A stretch of DNA of 64,000 bases. Source: Shinella sumterensis. GTDB taxonomy: Bacteria; Pseudomonadota; Alphaproteobacteria; Rhizobiales; Rhizobiaceae. Positions 17,050 to 26,904 of the stretch are shown here, piece by piece. How positions within the stretch are numbered: the first letter of the stretch is position 1; each line of letters starts with the position of its first letter. The notes below the pieces were generated by a model. That model saw nothing but the letters and a program-made list of their open reading frames with translations, did not search any database and had not been told where the DNA came from. The stretch covers positions 32,198 to 96,197 of the forward strand of contig NZ_MYFN02000016.1 in assembly GCF_004514425.2 (NCBI RefSeq), read 5' to 3'. The position numbers and the translations under genes were made by a program.

Positions 17050-18069
17050 ATGACGACGACGGTGATTGACGGAGATGCGCAGGAAACAGGCACGGCGATC
17101 CGCCCGCTGCCGCGCATTCCGCTGATCGACCAGGCCCGCGGCGTCGCGCTGATCGCCATGGCGATCTACCATTTCACCTGGGACCTCGGCTATTTCGGCT
17201 ATATCGACGCGGAAACCGCGACCACCGGCGGCTGGCGCATCTTCGCGCGCCTCATTGCCGGAAGCTTCCTGTTCCTGGTCGGCTTCAGCCTCGTGCTCGG
17301 CCACGCCAACGGGTTCCGGCCGAAGCCGTACTTCATCCGGCTGGGAAAGATCGCGCTCGCCGCTGCCGCCATCAGCGTGGCGACGTGGTTCGCCTTTCCC
17401 GACACGTTCATCTTCTTCGGCATCCTGCATGCCATCGTCGCGTCGAGCCTGATCGGCCTTCTCTTCGTCCGGTTGCCCGTCGTCGTCACGCTGCTGGCCG
17501 CCGCTGCCGCCGTCGCCGCGCCGCTTTACCTGCGCGCGCCGCTGTTCGACCATCCCGCGCTGTGGTGGGTCGGGCTCTCGGTCGACATCCCGCGCTCGAA
17601 CGACTATGTGCCGCTCCTGCCGTGGATCGCGCCCGTACTGCTCGGCATAGCACTCGCCAGACTGTTCGTCGCAAGCGCACTTCCCGCACGTCTGGCCGGC
17701 TTCGGCGACACCACGAAACGCTGGTGGAAAACCCTGCTGGGGCAGGCCGGCCGCCACAGTCTTGCCATCTACCTTGTTCATCAGCCCGTGCTGATCGCGC
17801 TCGTCTATGGCGCCTTTCTCGTCAGTCCGCCCGTTGCGGCGAATCCGATGGAAGCGTATACCAAGAGTTGCGCGAAAACCTGCGAGAGCGACCGCAGCGC
17901 CGGCTTCTGCCAGAGCTTCTGCAGTTGCACGCTGGACAGTCTGGTGAATGAGAACATGTTCGCGGACCTCAACCGGGGCGCGATAGACGTGACGACGGAC
18001 GAGCGGATCACCCGCATGTCGTCGCAATGCACGGCAGCAGCCGAGGCGACGACCGACCTGAAGGAGTAG
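17050..18069 (+). CDS. DUF1624/HGSNAT-like membrane acyltransferase with Cys-rich tail
   Basis: Multi-pass protein of 339 residues of the DUF1624 (heparan-alpha-glucosaminide N-acetyltransferase-like) family. Seen: RIPLIDQARGVALIAMAIYHFTWDLGYFG with the conserved R and H, several hydrophobic helices, and the last helix ending RHSLAIYLVHQPVLIALVYGAF. Beyond this the protein has a ~75-residue soluble tail with cysteines C274, C278, C287, C291, C293 and C327 (C-x3-C-x8-C-x3-C-x-C). The tail would be outside the catalytic core. Acceptor and donor are unknown. It is translationally close to the next gene: the downstream Shine-Dalgarno AAGGAG lies over its last codons. Confidence 0.85.
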   Translation: MTTTVIDGDAQETGTAIRPLPRIPLIDQARGVALIAMAIYHFTWDLGYFGYIDAETATTGGWRIFARLIAGSFLFLVGFSLVLGHANGFRPKPYFIRLGKIALAAAAISVATWFAFPDTFIFFGILHAIVASSLIGLLFVRLPVVVTLLAAAAAVAAPLYLRAPLFDHPALWWVGLSVDIPRSNDYVPLLPWIAPVLLGIALARLFVASALPARLAGFGDTTKRWWKTLLGQAGRHSLAIYLVHQPVLIALVYGAFLVSPPVAANPMEAYTKSCAKTCESDRSAGFCQSFCSCTLDSLVNENMFADLNRGAIDVTTDERITRMSSQCTAAAEATTDLKE

Positions 18070-18074
18070 GAATC

Positions 18075-18548
18075 ATGAATGCCTATCGCATGAAACCGCT
18101 CGCCTTTCCCTGGCCGCCCTTCATCTATGGCGCGGCCATCGCGGCAGCCTTCCTGCTTCAGGCGTATTTCCCGCTTTCGGTGGCAGAGACCAATATCTGG
18201 ATCGCGCGCGCGGCCGGCGGCGTGCTGATCGCCACGGCGGTCATCCTCGATGTCTGGGCGATGCGCACGCTGGTCGACTGTCACACGACGATCCTGCCGA
18301 ACCGTTGCTCCACCCACCTCGTGACGTCGGGCCCCTATCGCTTCACCCGCAACCCAATCTATCTCGGCTATACGCTGGCGACGGCCGGCATCGGTCTTGC
18401 GGTGCTCAATCCCTGGTTCATCGTGACGGCCATGGTCGCCGCGGCGCTGACCAGCCTCGTCGCCATCAAGCGCGAGGAACTGCATCTGCTCTCCCGCTTC
18501 GGTGTGGATTTCGAGCGCTATTGCCACGACACGACGCGCTGGATCTGA
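18075..18548 (+). CDS. ICMT/PEMT-like membrane methyltransferase
   Basis: Protein of 157 residues of the isoprenylcysteine carboxyl methyltransferase-like superfamily, which uses SAM inside the membrane; bacterial substrates are mostly unknown. Seen: N-terminal helices (PPFIYGAAIAAAFLLQAYF, and another around 45-65), then the SAM-binding motif TSGPYRFTRNPIYLGYTL, a further hydrophobic pair and the closing IKREELHLLSRFG-x-YCHDTTRWI with the conserved Glu pair. The stop of the DUF1624 gene is 5 bases upstream and its last codons form the ribosome-binding site, so the two are a coupled pair. It is an intact relative of the remnant at 2433-2817. Confidence 0.88.
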   Translation: MNAYRMKPLAFPWPPFIYGAAIAAAFLLQAYFPLSVAETNIWIARAAGGVLIATAVILDVWAMRTLVDCHTTILPNRCSTHLVTSGPYRFTRNPIYLGYTLATAGIGLAVLNPWFIVTAMVAAALTSLVAIKREELHLLSRFGVDFERYCHDTTRWI

Positions 18549-18596
18549 GCCGCGCAGCCCGCCGGGATCCGCCTGTGACGGACTTGCCGACGACGA

Positions 18597-18983
18597 TTAC
18601 GTGCCCACGCCGATCTCGGCGAGACGCGTCAGACAGGCTTCCTCGACATTGTCGAGCTCGGCCAGGGTCTCCTCGATATCACGCCGCTTCTGGCGCAGCT
18701 CTTCCCGCTTTTCGCTGACCTTGGTCATCAGCAGTTCGAGCTGGCCGATCTCGCCCGGCGGATCCTTGTAGACACGGATGATGTCGCGGATTTCGGCGAT
18801 GGTGAAGCCGATGCGCCGGCCGCGCAGGATTTCCTGGATGAGGCGGCGGTCGGCGGGGCGGAAAAGACGGGTCCGGCCACGGCGCTCGGGATTGATCAGC
18901 CCCTCGTCCTCGTAGAAGCGCAGGGTCCGGGTGGATACACCGAATTCACGCGTCAACTCGGTTATGGTATAGTATTTGTCCAC
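18597..18983 (-). CDS. MerR family transcriptional regulator, LiuR-like
   Basis: DNA-binding regulator of 128 residues. Seen: the winged helix-turn-helix YYTITELTREFGVSTRTLRFYEDEGLI with the MerR-typical TLRFYE, the FRPADRRLIQEILRGRRIGFTIAEI second motif, and a long C-terminal coiled-coil dimerisation helix rich in E/K/R. There are no cysteines in a metal-binding loop; the only Cys is near the end (EEACL), so it is not a metal sensor. The type resembles LiuR/AtuR regulators of branched-chain and fatty-acyl catabolism. It starts with GTG, preceded by GGAG. A 22-bp dyad upstream (19017-19038) suggests autoregulation. No acyl-CoA genes are nearby. Confidence 0.85.
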   Translation of the reverse strand: MDKYYTITELTREFGVSTRTLRFYEDEGLINPERRGRTRLFRPADRRLIQEILRGRRIGFTIAEIRDIIRVYKDPPGEIGQLELLMTKVSEKREELRQKRRDIEETLAELDNVEEACLTRLAEIGVGT

Positions 18984-19016
18984 GCCTGCTCCGATCCTCT
19001 GTGGGTCGGCATTCTA

Positions 19017-19038
19017 TTGACTTTTACGTATAAGTCAA
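19017..19038 (-). promoter_or_regulatory. LiuR-like operator/promoter of the merR gene
   Basis: The 22-bp inverted repeat TTGACTT-TTACGTAT-AAGTCAA (one strand shown) lies 34 bp upstream of the regulator's GTG. Read leftward it starts with a -35 like TTGACT and is followed by TAGAAT 16 bp later as a -10. The central TACGTA with flanking TTGAC/GTCAA half-sites matches what I know of LiuR-type operators. Confidence 0.62.
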
Positions 19039-19069
19039 TTTTTCCGTCCCTCCGACGCCACTGTGCCCG

Positions 19070-20500
19070 CTAGCGGACGGCGAACCACCAGGTCGCCAGC
19101 CCCAGAAAGGCGAGAAAGCCGACAATGTCGGTGACGGCGGTGACGAAGACGCTGGAGGAGACGGCGGGGTCGGCGCCGGCGCGATCGAGCAGCATGGGGA
19201 TCATGATGCCGGCAAGGGCGGCGGCGCACATGTTGATCAGCATGGCGGCGGCGATCACGCCGCCGATGTTGAGATCGTGGAACCAGAAGGCCGCCACCGA
19301 ACCGATGGCAAGGCCGAACGCCAGGCCGTGCAGCACGCCGACGCCCGCCTCGCGCCGCACGACGCGCCAGGCATTGTGAATATCGAGGTCGCGGGTGGCG
19401 AGCGCGCGCACCGTGACCGTCATGGTCTGCGAGGCCGCATTGCCGCCCATGCCGGCGACGATCGGCATCAGCACGGCAAGGGCCACGATCTCCTCGATGG
19501 TCGCCTCGAACATGGAGATGACGGAGGCCGCAAGGAAGGCGGTGAGCAGGTTGACCAGCAGCCAGGGCGCTCGCGACCGCACGGTGTCGATGGTGGTGTC
19601 CGACAGCTCTTCGTCGCCCACGCCGCCGAGGCGCATCAGGTCTTCCTCCGCCTCTTCCTGGATGACGTCCACCACGTCGTCGATGGTGAGGACGCCGACC
19701 AGACGGCCGTTCTCGTCTACCACGGCGGCGGAGAGAAGGTCGTACTGCTCGAAAAGCTGGGCCGCCTCTTCCTGGTCCATGTCGGCCGGGATGGGGTGGT
19801 TCGTCTCGCGCATGACCGTCTCGATCTTCGCACTGCGCGGCGTGCGCAGAATGCGGTCGAGATCGATGGCGCCGAGCAGGCGGAAGGTGGGGTCGATGAC
19901 GAAGATCTGCGAGAAGCTCTCCGGCAGGTCGGCATCCTCGCGCAGGTAATCGATGGTCTGGCCGATGGTCCAGAACGGCGGTACGGCGACGAACTCCGTC
20001 TGCATGCGCCGGCCCGCGGTGCTCTCCGGGTAATCCAGCGAACGGCGCAGGCGGATGCGCTCGGTAAACGGCAGCTTCGACAGGATCTCGTCCTGGTCGG
20101 CCTCGTCGAGGTCTTCCAGAATGTAGACGGCGTCGTCCGAATCCATCTCGCCGATGGCCGCGGCGATCTGCTCGTTGGGCATGTGCTCGACGATGTCGAG
20201 ACGGATCGCCTCGTCGACCTCCGTCAGCGCGGACAGGTCGAAGTCGTCGCCCAGAAGCGAGACGAGCTGGTGGCGCTGCTCCGGCTGGATGGCCTCCAGA
20301 AGATCGCCCAGTTCCGATTCATGCAGCCGCAGGACATGGCGGCGCAGGAACAGGAGGTCGCGGTCGGCAATCGCCGCGCCGACATGCATGAGGAAATCCG
20401 AGCGGATCGAACCATCCTCGGCATAGATATCCTCGGGCGGGAAATTGGCCTGCTCGGTCTGCCCCGCGCGGATACGGTCGTCGTCACCGGTGTTTTCCAT
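19070..20500 (-). CDS. mgtE: Magnesium transporter MgtE
   Basis: Mg2+ channel of 476 residues. Seen in order: MgtE-N helical domain (about 30-165, DLLEAIQPEQRHQLVSLLGDD and EILSKLPFTERIRLRRSLDYPE), two CBS domains (about 170-290, with FVVIDPTFRLLGAIDLDRIL-like and GVLTIDDVVDVIQEEAEED), a connecting helix, and five transmembrane helices in the C-terminal third with the pore motif PIVAGMGGNAASQT. All blocks are intact. The frame opens 68 codons further upstream, but AAGGAGCGCCCCG directly before the ATG at 20500 fixes the start. Transcription is convergent with nothing; it ends 32 bp from the merR operator. Confidence 0.95.
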   Translation of the reverse strand: MENTGDDDRIRAGQTEQANFPPEDIYAEDGSIRSDFLMHVGAAIADRDLLFLRRHVLRLHESELGDLLEAIQPEQRHQLVSLLGDDFDLSALTEVDEAIRLDIVEHMPNEQIAAAIGEMDSDDAVYILEDLDEADQDEILSKLPFTERIRLRRSLDYPESTAGRRMQTEFVAVPPFWTIGQTIDYLREDADLPESFSQIFVIDPTFRLLGAIDLDRILRTPRSAKIETVMRETNHPIPADMDQEEAAQLFEQYDLLSAAVVDENGRLVGVLTIDDVVDVIQEEAEEDLMRLGGVGDEELSDTTIDTVRSRAPWLLVNLLTAFLAASVISMFEATIEEIVALAVLMPIVAGMGGNAASQTMTVTVRALATRDLDIHNAWRVVRREAGVGVLHGLAFGLAIGSVAAFWFHDLNIGGVIAAAMLINMCAAALAGIMIPMLLDRAGADPAVSSSVFVTAVTDIVGFLAFLGLATWWFAVR

Positions 20501-20802
20501 CGGGGCGCTCCTTGTATCGGCTTGTCCCGCGCGGCAGGTTTGCGAAGCGGGAACGATTGGGATTGCTGGGCAGGGCTCGGCGCGAAGCACCGGTCGGGAG
20601 AGCCTCGCTTTCCATCGTGCTAAAGCAAAGCGCCCGGCCGGTCCATTGTCGAACACGGCAAATGGTAGGGCGGCGAAAGAATTTAACAAGCTGTTGCAAA
20701 TCAACGCTAATCACGCCGCTTCGACCGCCGCGCGATGGCGGGCATTTCTCGCATGGCGCAAACACGCTAGGAACACGCCAGCAACATATCAGCGGAGCAA
20801 TC
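20501..20802. other. Intergenic region between mgtE and the deformylase-like gene
   Basis: This 302-bp divergent gap holds no recognisable gene. The mgtE leader would be about 150-200 bases, long enough for a regulatory RNA, but I cannot identify a known Mg2+-sensing class by eye. A possible mgtE promoter, TTGTTA and TACCAT 16 bp apart on the minus strand, lies near 20665-20697. Confidence 0.3.
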
Positions 20803-21297
20803 ATGGCGATCCTGCCCATCCTGCGCTTTCCGGATCCGGGCCTGCGCACGGCCTGCCGGCCCGTCACCATCTTCGACAGCCGTCTGGCGGCGCTTGCCGG
20901 CGACCTTGCCGATACGATGCGCGCGGCACCCGGCATCGGCATCACGGCGGCCCATGTCGGCATTTTGGAACGCCTCACGGTGATCGAGCTCGACGGCCCG
21001 GCCTCGCAGCGCGTCTATGTCAATCCGCAGGTCACCTGGTCCTCGCCGGACATGCAGCGCCACATGGAGGGAAGCGTCTCCATGCCCGGCGTGACGGACG
21101 AGGTGGAGCGCCCTGCCCGCATCCGCGTCTCCTGGCAGGACCTCGAAGGCCAAAACCATGAGGAGGAGGCGGACGGCCTTCTCGCCGTCTGCCTGCAGCA
21201 CGAGATCGACCAGCTCGACGGTATTTTCTGGATCGACCGCCTCTCGCGGCTGAAACGCGAGCGCATCGTCAAGAAGTTCCGGAAGGCCGGCGCCTGA
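20803..21297 (+). CDS. Peptide deformylase homologue lacking metal ligands
   Basis: Polypeptide deformylase fold, 164 residues. Seen: motif 1 is degenerate (PGIGITAAHVG instead of G-x-GLAA-x-Q, around 44-54); motif 2 is EGSVSMPG, so the metal-binding Cys of EGCLS is Ser91; motif 3 is LQHEIDQLDG, keeping His133 and the catalytic Glu134 but with Gln137 in place of the second metal His. Two of three Fe2+/Zn2+ ligands are therefore missing, and classical deformylase activity is unlikely. The rest of the fold (VYVNP, LAVCLQHEIDQLDGIFWIDRLS) is conserved. The true def gene must be elsewhere. GGAG precedes the ATG. Confidence 0.85.
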   Translation: MAILPILRFPDPGLRTACRPVTIFDSRLAALAGDLADTMRAAPGIGITAAHVGILERLTVIELDGPASQRVYVNPQVTWSSPDMQRHMEGSVSMPGVTDEVERPARIRVSWQDLEGQNHEEEADGLLAVCLQHEIDQLDGIFWIDRLSRLKRERIVKKFRKAGA

Positions 21298-21372
21298 CGC
21301 GCAGAAAGGTCGGAACCACACGCGGGTCAACACGTTTTGGGTCTATCCATCCCCGTGAAAAGGAGAAGACCG

Positions 21373-21606
21373 ATGGTCACCGCAAACCAGATTCGCGAAC
21401 ATATGGAAGTCAAGGCTGCCGACGGCCGCCATGTCGGCACGGTCGACCACATGGAAGGCGACAGCCGTATCAAGCTGACCCGCAGCGATTCCGACGACGG
21501 CCAGCACCACCTCATCCCGCTCGACTGGGTCGATCACGTCGATTCCCACGTGCACCTCAACAGGGATGCCGACGACGTGAAGCGCGAATGGTCGTCCATC
21601 AACTGA
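21373..21606 (+). CDS. DUF2171 family protein
   Basis: Small cytoplasmic protein of 77 residues of the PRC-barrel-like DUF2171 family. Seen: IREHMEVKAADGRHVGTVDHMEGDSRIKL, a single beta-barrel motif with the V-x-x-x-DG-x-x-VG-x-VD pattern, and the HHLIPLDWVDHVDSHVHLN segment. Family members often accompany stress or general responses, but no function is established. AAAAGGAGAAGACCG directly before the ATG sets the start; the frame opens 12 codons earlier without a ribosome-binding site. A terminator follows. Confidence 0.88.
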   Translation: MVTANQIREHMEVKAADGRHVGTVDHMEGDSRIKLTRSDSDDGQHHLIPLDWVDHVDSHVHLNRDADDVKREWSSIN

Positions 21607-21634
21607 CCGCATCTGTCACGAACCACCAGGGAAG

Positions 21635-21655
21635 CCCGCCGAAAGGCGGGTTTTC
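21635..21655 (+). terminator. Terminator after the DUF2171 gene
   Basis: CCCGCC (21635-21640), GAAA loop, GGCGGG (21645-21650), then TTTTC. It lies 28 bases after the stop and separates this gene from the glycine-cleavage promoter. Confidence 0.8.
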
Positions 21656-21741
21656 CGTATCCGGACGACGCGGCACCCCTCGCCCCGATCGCGCCGCTTT
21701 CCCTCAACGACAAAAAATTGTTCGAGAGCGACGCGCCGCTC

Positions 21742-21770
21742 TTGCCAAAACCCGGGCAAGGCCGTTATCT
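21742..21770 (+). promoter_or_regulatory. Promoter of the glycine cleavage operon
   Basis: -35 TTGCCA (21742-21747), 17-bp spacer, -10 TTATCT (21765-21770). It would start transcription near 21777, just before the first riboswitch aptamer. Confidence 0.72.
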
Positions 21771-21779
21771 GGAATCGAC

Positions 21780-21955
21780 CTCGCTGGGAGAAACCGGCTG
21801 CCTCGATGAAGGTAGCGCCGGTGCCGAAGGAGCAACCGCCCCGGAAACTCTCAGGCAAAAGGACCAGCAAGGTGCCGTCGAAACTCTGGAGAGAAGCGCG
21901 CGAGCGCTCGCCGAAGGGATAACAATCTCAGGCGAAGGGACAGAGGGGGCTCAGG
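21780..21955 (+). promoter_or_regulatory. Tandem glycine riboswitch
   Basis: Two consecutive glycine aptamers precede gcvT. The first (about 21782-21872) shows GGGAGA at its start and the family-typical GCCGAAGGAGCAA and AACTCTCAGGCAAAAGGACC. The second (about 21882-21950) shows CTCTGGAGAGAAGC, CGCCGAAGGGATAACAATCTCAGGCGAAGGGACAGAG. Glycine binding to such tandem elements normally turns on the glycine cleavage genes (established knowledge). The 3' side leads into an expression platform at 21961-22009. Confidence 0.93.
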
Positions 21956-21960
21956 AGAAC

Positions 21961-22009
21961 GGCGCAGCTGCGCCTGAATTGTGAGCCGGCGCCTGAAGGA
22001 TCAGGCGCC
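21961..22009 (+). promoter_or_regulatory. Likely expression platform of the glycine riboswitch
   Basis: Two hairpins compete here. GGCGCAGCTGCGCC (21961-21974) is self-complementary; GGCGCCTGA (21988-21996) pairs perfectly with TCAGGCGCC (22001-22009) over an AGGA loop. GCGCCTGA also occurs at 21970-21977, so the 3' arm TCAGGCGC could pair with either copy. The hairpin ends 8 bases before the gcvT Shine-Dalgarno GGAGGG, and no T-run follows, which suggests control of translation rather than termination. Confidence 0.5.
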
Positions 22010-22028
22010 CAACGACCGGAGGGCGCCT

Positions 22029-23168
22029 TTGGACGGATCGTCTGAACTCAAGAAAACCCCGCTTCACGCGCTGAACGTCTCGCTCGGCGGCCGCATGGTG
22101 CCGTTTGCCGGCTATGACATGCCTGTGCAATATCCCGCCGGCGTGATGAAGGAGCACCTTCACACACGCGCCGCCGCCGGCCTGTTCGACGTGTCCCATA
22201 TGGGCCAGGTCACGGTGCGCGCCCGCTCCGGCGACAACACGGATGCGGCCCGCGCGCTGGAAACGCTGGTGCCGGTCGATATCGTCGGCCTTCCCGAAGG
22301 CCGCCAGCGCTACGCGCTCTTCACCAACGACCAGGGCGGCATCCGCGACGACCTGATGATCGCCAACCGCGGCGACCACTTCTACGTGGTGGTCAACGCC
22401 GCCTGCAAGGACGCCGACTTCGCCTATATGCAGGAGAAGATCGGCGACGTCTGCGACCTGACGCTGCACGACGACCGCGCGCTGGTCGCCTTGCAGGGGC
22501 CGCATGCCGAGGCCGTGCTGGCGGAACTGTGGGCGGACGTGTCGGCCATGCGCTTCATGGATGTGCGCGCCTGCGACCTGCACGACGCCCACTGCATCGT
22601 TTCGCGGTCCGGTTACACCGGCGAGGACGGGTTCGAAATCTCGATTCCCGCCGCCCTCGCCGAGACGGTGTGCCGGCGCCTGCTCGATCATCCCGACGTG
22701 CTGCCCGTCGGCCTCGGCGCGCGCGATTCGCTCCGCCTCGAAGCCGGCCTCTGCCTCTACGGCAACGACATCGACACCGGCACGACGCCGGTCGAAGCCG
22801 GGCTGGAATGGGCGATCCAGAAGGTCCGCCGCACGGGCGGTGAACGCGCTGGGGGCTTTCCGGGCGCCGACGTCATTCTCGACCAGCTTGAAAACGGCGC
22901 CGCGCGCCGCCGCGTCGGCCTGCGCGCCGAGGGCCGCGCCCCGGTTCGCGCCGGCGCAGTCCTCGCGACCGACCCGGAGGGGCAGGATATCGTCGGCACC
23001 GTGACATCGGGCGGCTTCGGCCCTTCCGTCGATGGACCCGTCGCCATGGGCTATGTCGACGGCAAGGCGGCCGCTCCCGCAACAGAGCTCTATGCGGGCG
23101 TGCGCGGCAAATTCCTGCCCGTCACCGTCACCGCCATGCCTTTCGTCAAGAACACCTTCAAGCGCTGA
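22029..23168 (+). CDS. gcvT: Glycine cleavage system T protein (aminomethyltransferase)
   Basis: Transfers the methylene group from the aminomethyl-lipoyl H protein to tetrahydrofolate, releasing ammonia. Seen over 379 residues: [20 protein letters not shown] and [17 protein letters not shown] at the N-terminus, LFDVSHMGQ, the ALVALQGP block and the [12 protein letters not shown] motif that lines the folate site (read here as [10 protein letters not shown]). The start is TTG at 22029, five bases after GGAGGG; this gives the family N-terminus [16 protein letters not shown] at 21981 would put the start inside the riboswitch hairpin and is less likely. First gene of gcvTHP. Confidence 0.95.
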   Translation: MDGSSELKKTPLHALNVSLGGRMVPFAGYDMPVQYPAGVMKEHLHTRAAAGLFDVSHMGQVTVRARSGDNTDAARALETLVPVDIVGLPEGRQRYALFTNDQGGIRDDLMIANRGDHFYVVVNAACKDADFAYMQEKIGDVCDLTLHDDRALVALQGPHAEAVLAELWADVSAMRFMDVRACDLHDAHCIVSRSGYTGEDGFEISIPAALAETVCRRLLDHPDVLPVGLGARDSLRLEAGLCLYGNDIDTGTTPVEAGLEWAIQKVRRTGGERAGGFPGADVILDQLENGAARRRVGLRAEGRAPVRAGAVLATDPEGQDIVGTVTSGGFGPSVDGPVAMGYVDGKAAAPATELYAGVRGKFLPVTVTAMPFVKNTFKR

Positions 23169-23205
23169 TCGGCGCGCACCATTCCCATTCCAGAGAGGAA
23201 CAAAC

Positions 23206-23567
23206 ATGCTGAAATTCACCGAAGAACATGAATGGCTGAAAATCGAGAACGGAGTCGCCACCGTGGGCATCACGACGCATGCCGCCGAACAGCTCGGCGA
23301 CCTCGTCTTCGTCGAACTGCCCGAAGTCGGCGCGAGTTTCGAGAAGGGCGGCGACGCGGCGACGGTCGAATCCGTGAAGGCGGCTTCCGACGTCTATTGT
23401 CCGCTTGACGGAGAGATCGTCGAAATCAACGAGGCGATCACCGCCGATCCCTCGCTCGTCAACAGCGACCCGCAGGGTGCCGGCTGGTTCTTCAAGCTGA
23501 AGCTCGCCAATGCGGCCGATGCCGACAGCCTGCTGGACGAAGCCGCCTACAAGGAGCTTGTCGGCTG

Positions 23568-23568
<1 letters not shown>
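23206..23568 (+). CDS. gcvH: Glycine cleavage system H protein
   Basis: Lipoyl-carrying shuttle protein of 120 residues that moves the aminomethyl group between the P, T and L proteins. Seen: [15 protein letters not shown] at the start, and the lipoylation lysine in the [13 protein letters not shown] block, followed by [17 protein letters not shown]. All are intact and the length is normal. AGAGAGGAA precedes the ATG. Its stop codon overlaps the gcvP start by one base (TGATG), indicating translational coupling. Confidence 0.97.
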
Positions 23569-26429
<2,861 letters not shown>

Positions 26430-26446
26430 CCCGCCAAACGCATTCG

Positions 26447-26474
26447 AACCCCGGCCGATCGATCGGCCGGGGTT
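26447..26474. terminator. Terminator of the gcvTHP operon
   Basis: AACCCCGGCCGATC (26447-26460) pairs perfectly with GATCGGCCGGGGTT (26461-26474), followed by TTCC. It also lies just beyond the stop of the convergent response-regulator gene and can serve both directions. Confidence 0.88.
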
Positions 26475-26496
26475 TTCCGTTTCGGGCAGGGAAAGG

Positions 26497-26904
26497 TCAG
26501 GGCGAGACGGCGACGTCCACCCAGAAACGCGTAAAGCCCTCCGCGAACTCGCGGTAGCCGCTCAGCGTCGAGGGTTTCACGGCATACGCATTGGCGCCGC
26601 TTTCATAGGCGCGGTTGATGTCGGTCATACTCGACGAAGAGGACAACATGATGACGGGCGTGACCGCCGTGCGCGGCCGGCTGCGCAGCCGCTTCAGGAG
26701 ATCGACGCCGCTGGTGCCGGGCATGTTGATGTCGAGCAGGATATAGTCGAAGACCTCGGCATCGAGACGGTCGCTTGCCGCCTTCGCATCCGAGACATGG
26801 GTAATATCGAGCGTGCTGCCGGCGTCGCTGAAGGCGCGCAGCACGAAACGCACATCCACGGGATCGTCATCGACGACGATCATCTTCCTCGCCAGGCCTC
26901 CCAC
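26497..26904 (-). CDS. Single-domain response regulator (CheY-like)
   Basis: Receiver domain of 135 residues with no output domain. Seen: acidic pocket MIVVDDDPVD, phospho-acceptor Asp58 in YILLDINMPG, the switch Ser in VIMLSSSS and Lys110 in YAVKPS. The GTG start has GGGGGAACGATC before it; an ATG seven codons in (26883) is also possible. The gene overlaps the end of the histidine kinase gene by 38 bases, so the pair is translationally coupled. This kinase plus lone-receiver arrangement is like phytochrome-kinase/Rcp pairs. Output presumably through protein contact or a phosphorelay. Confidence 0.9.
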   Translation of the reverse strand: MGGLARKMIVVDDDPVDVRFVLRAFSDAGSTLDITHVSDAKAASDRLDAEVFDYILLDINMPGTSGVDLLKRLRSRPRTAVTPVIMLSSSSSMTDINRAYESGANAYAVKPSTLSGYREFAEGFTRFWVDVAVSP

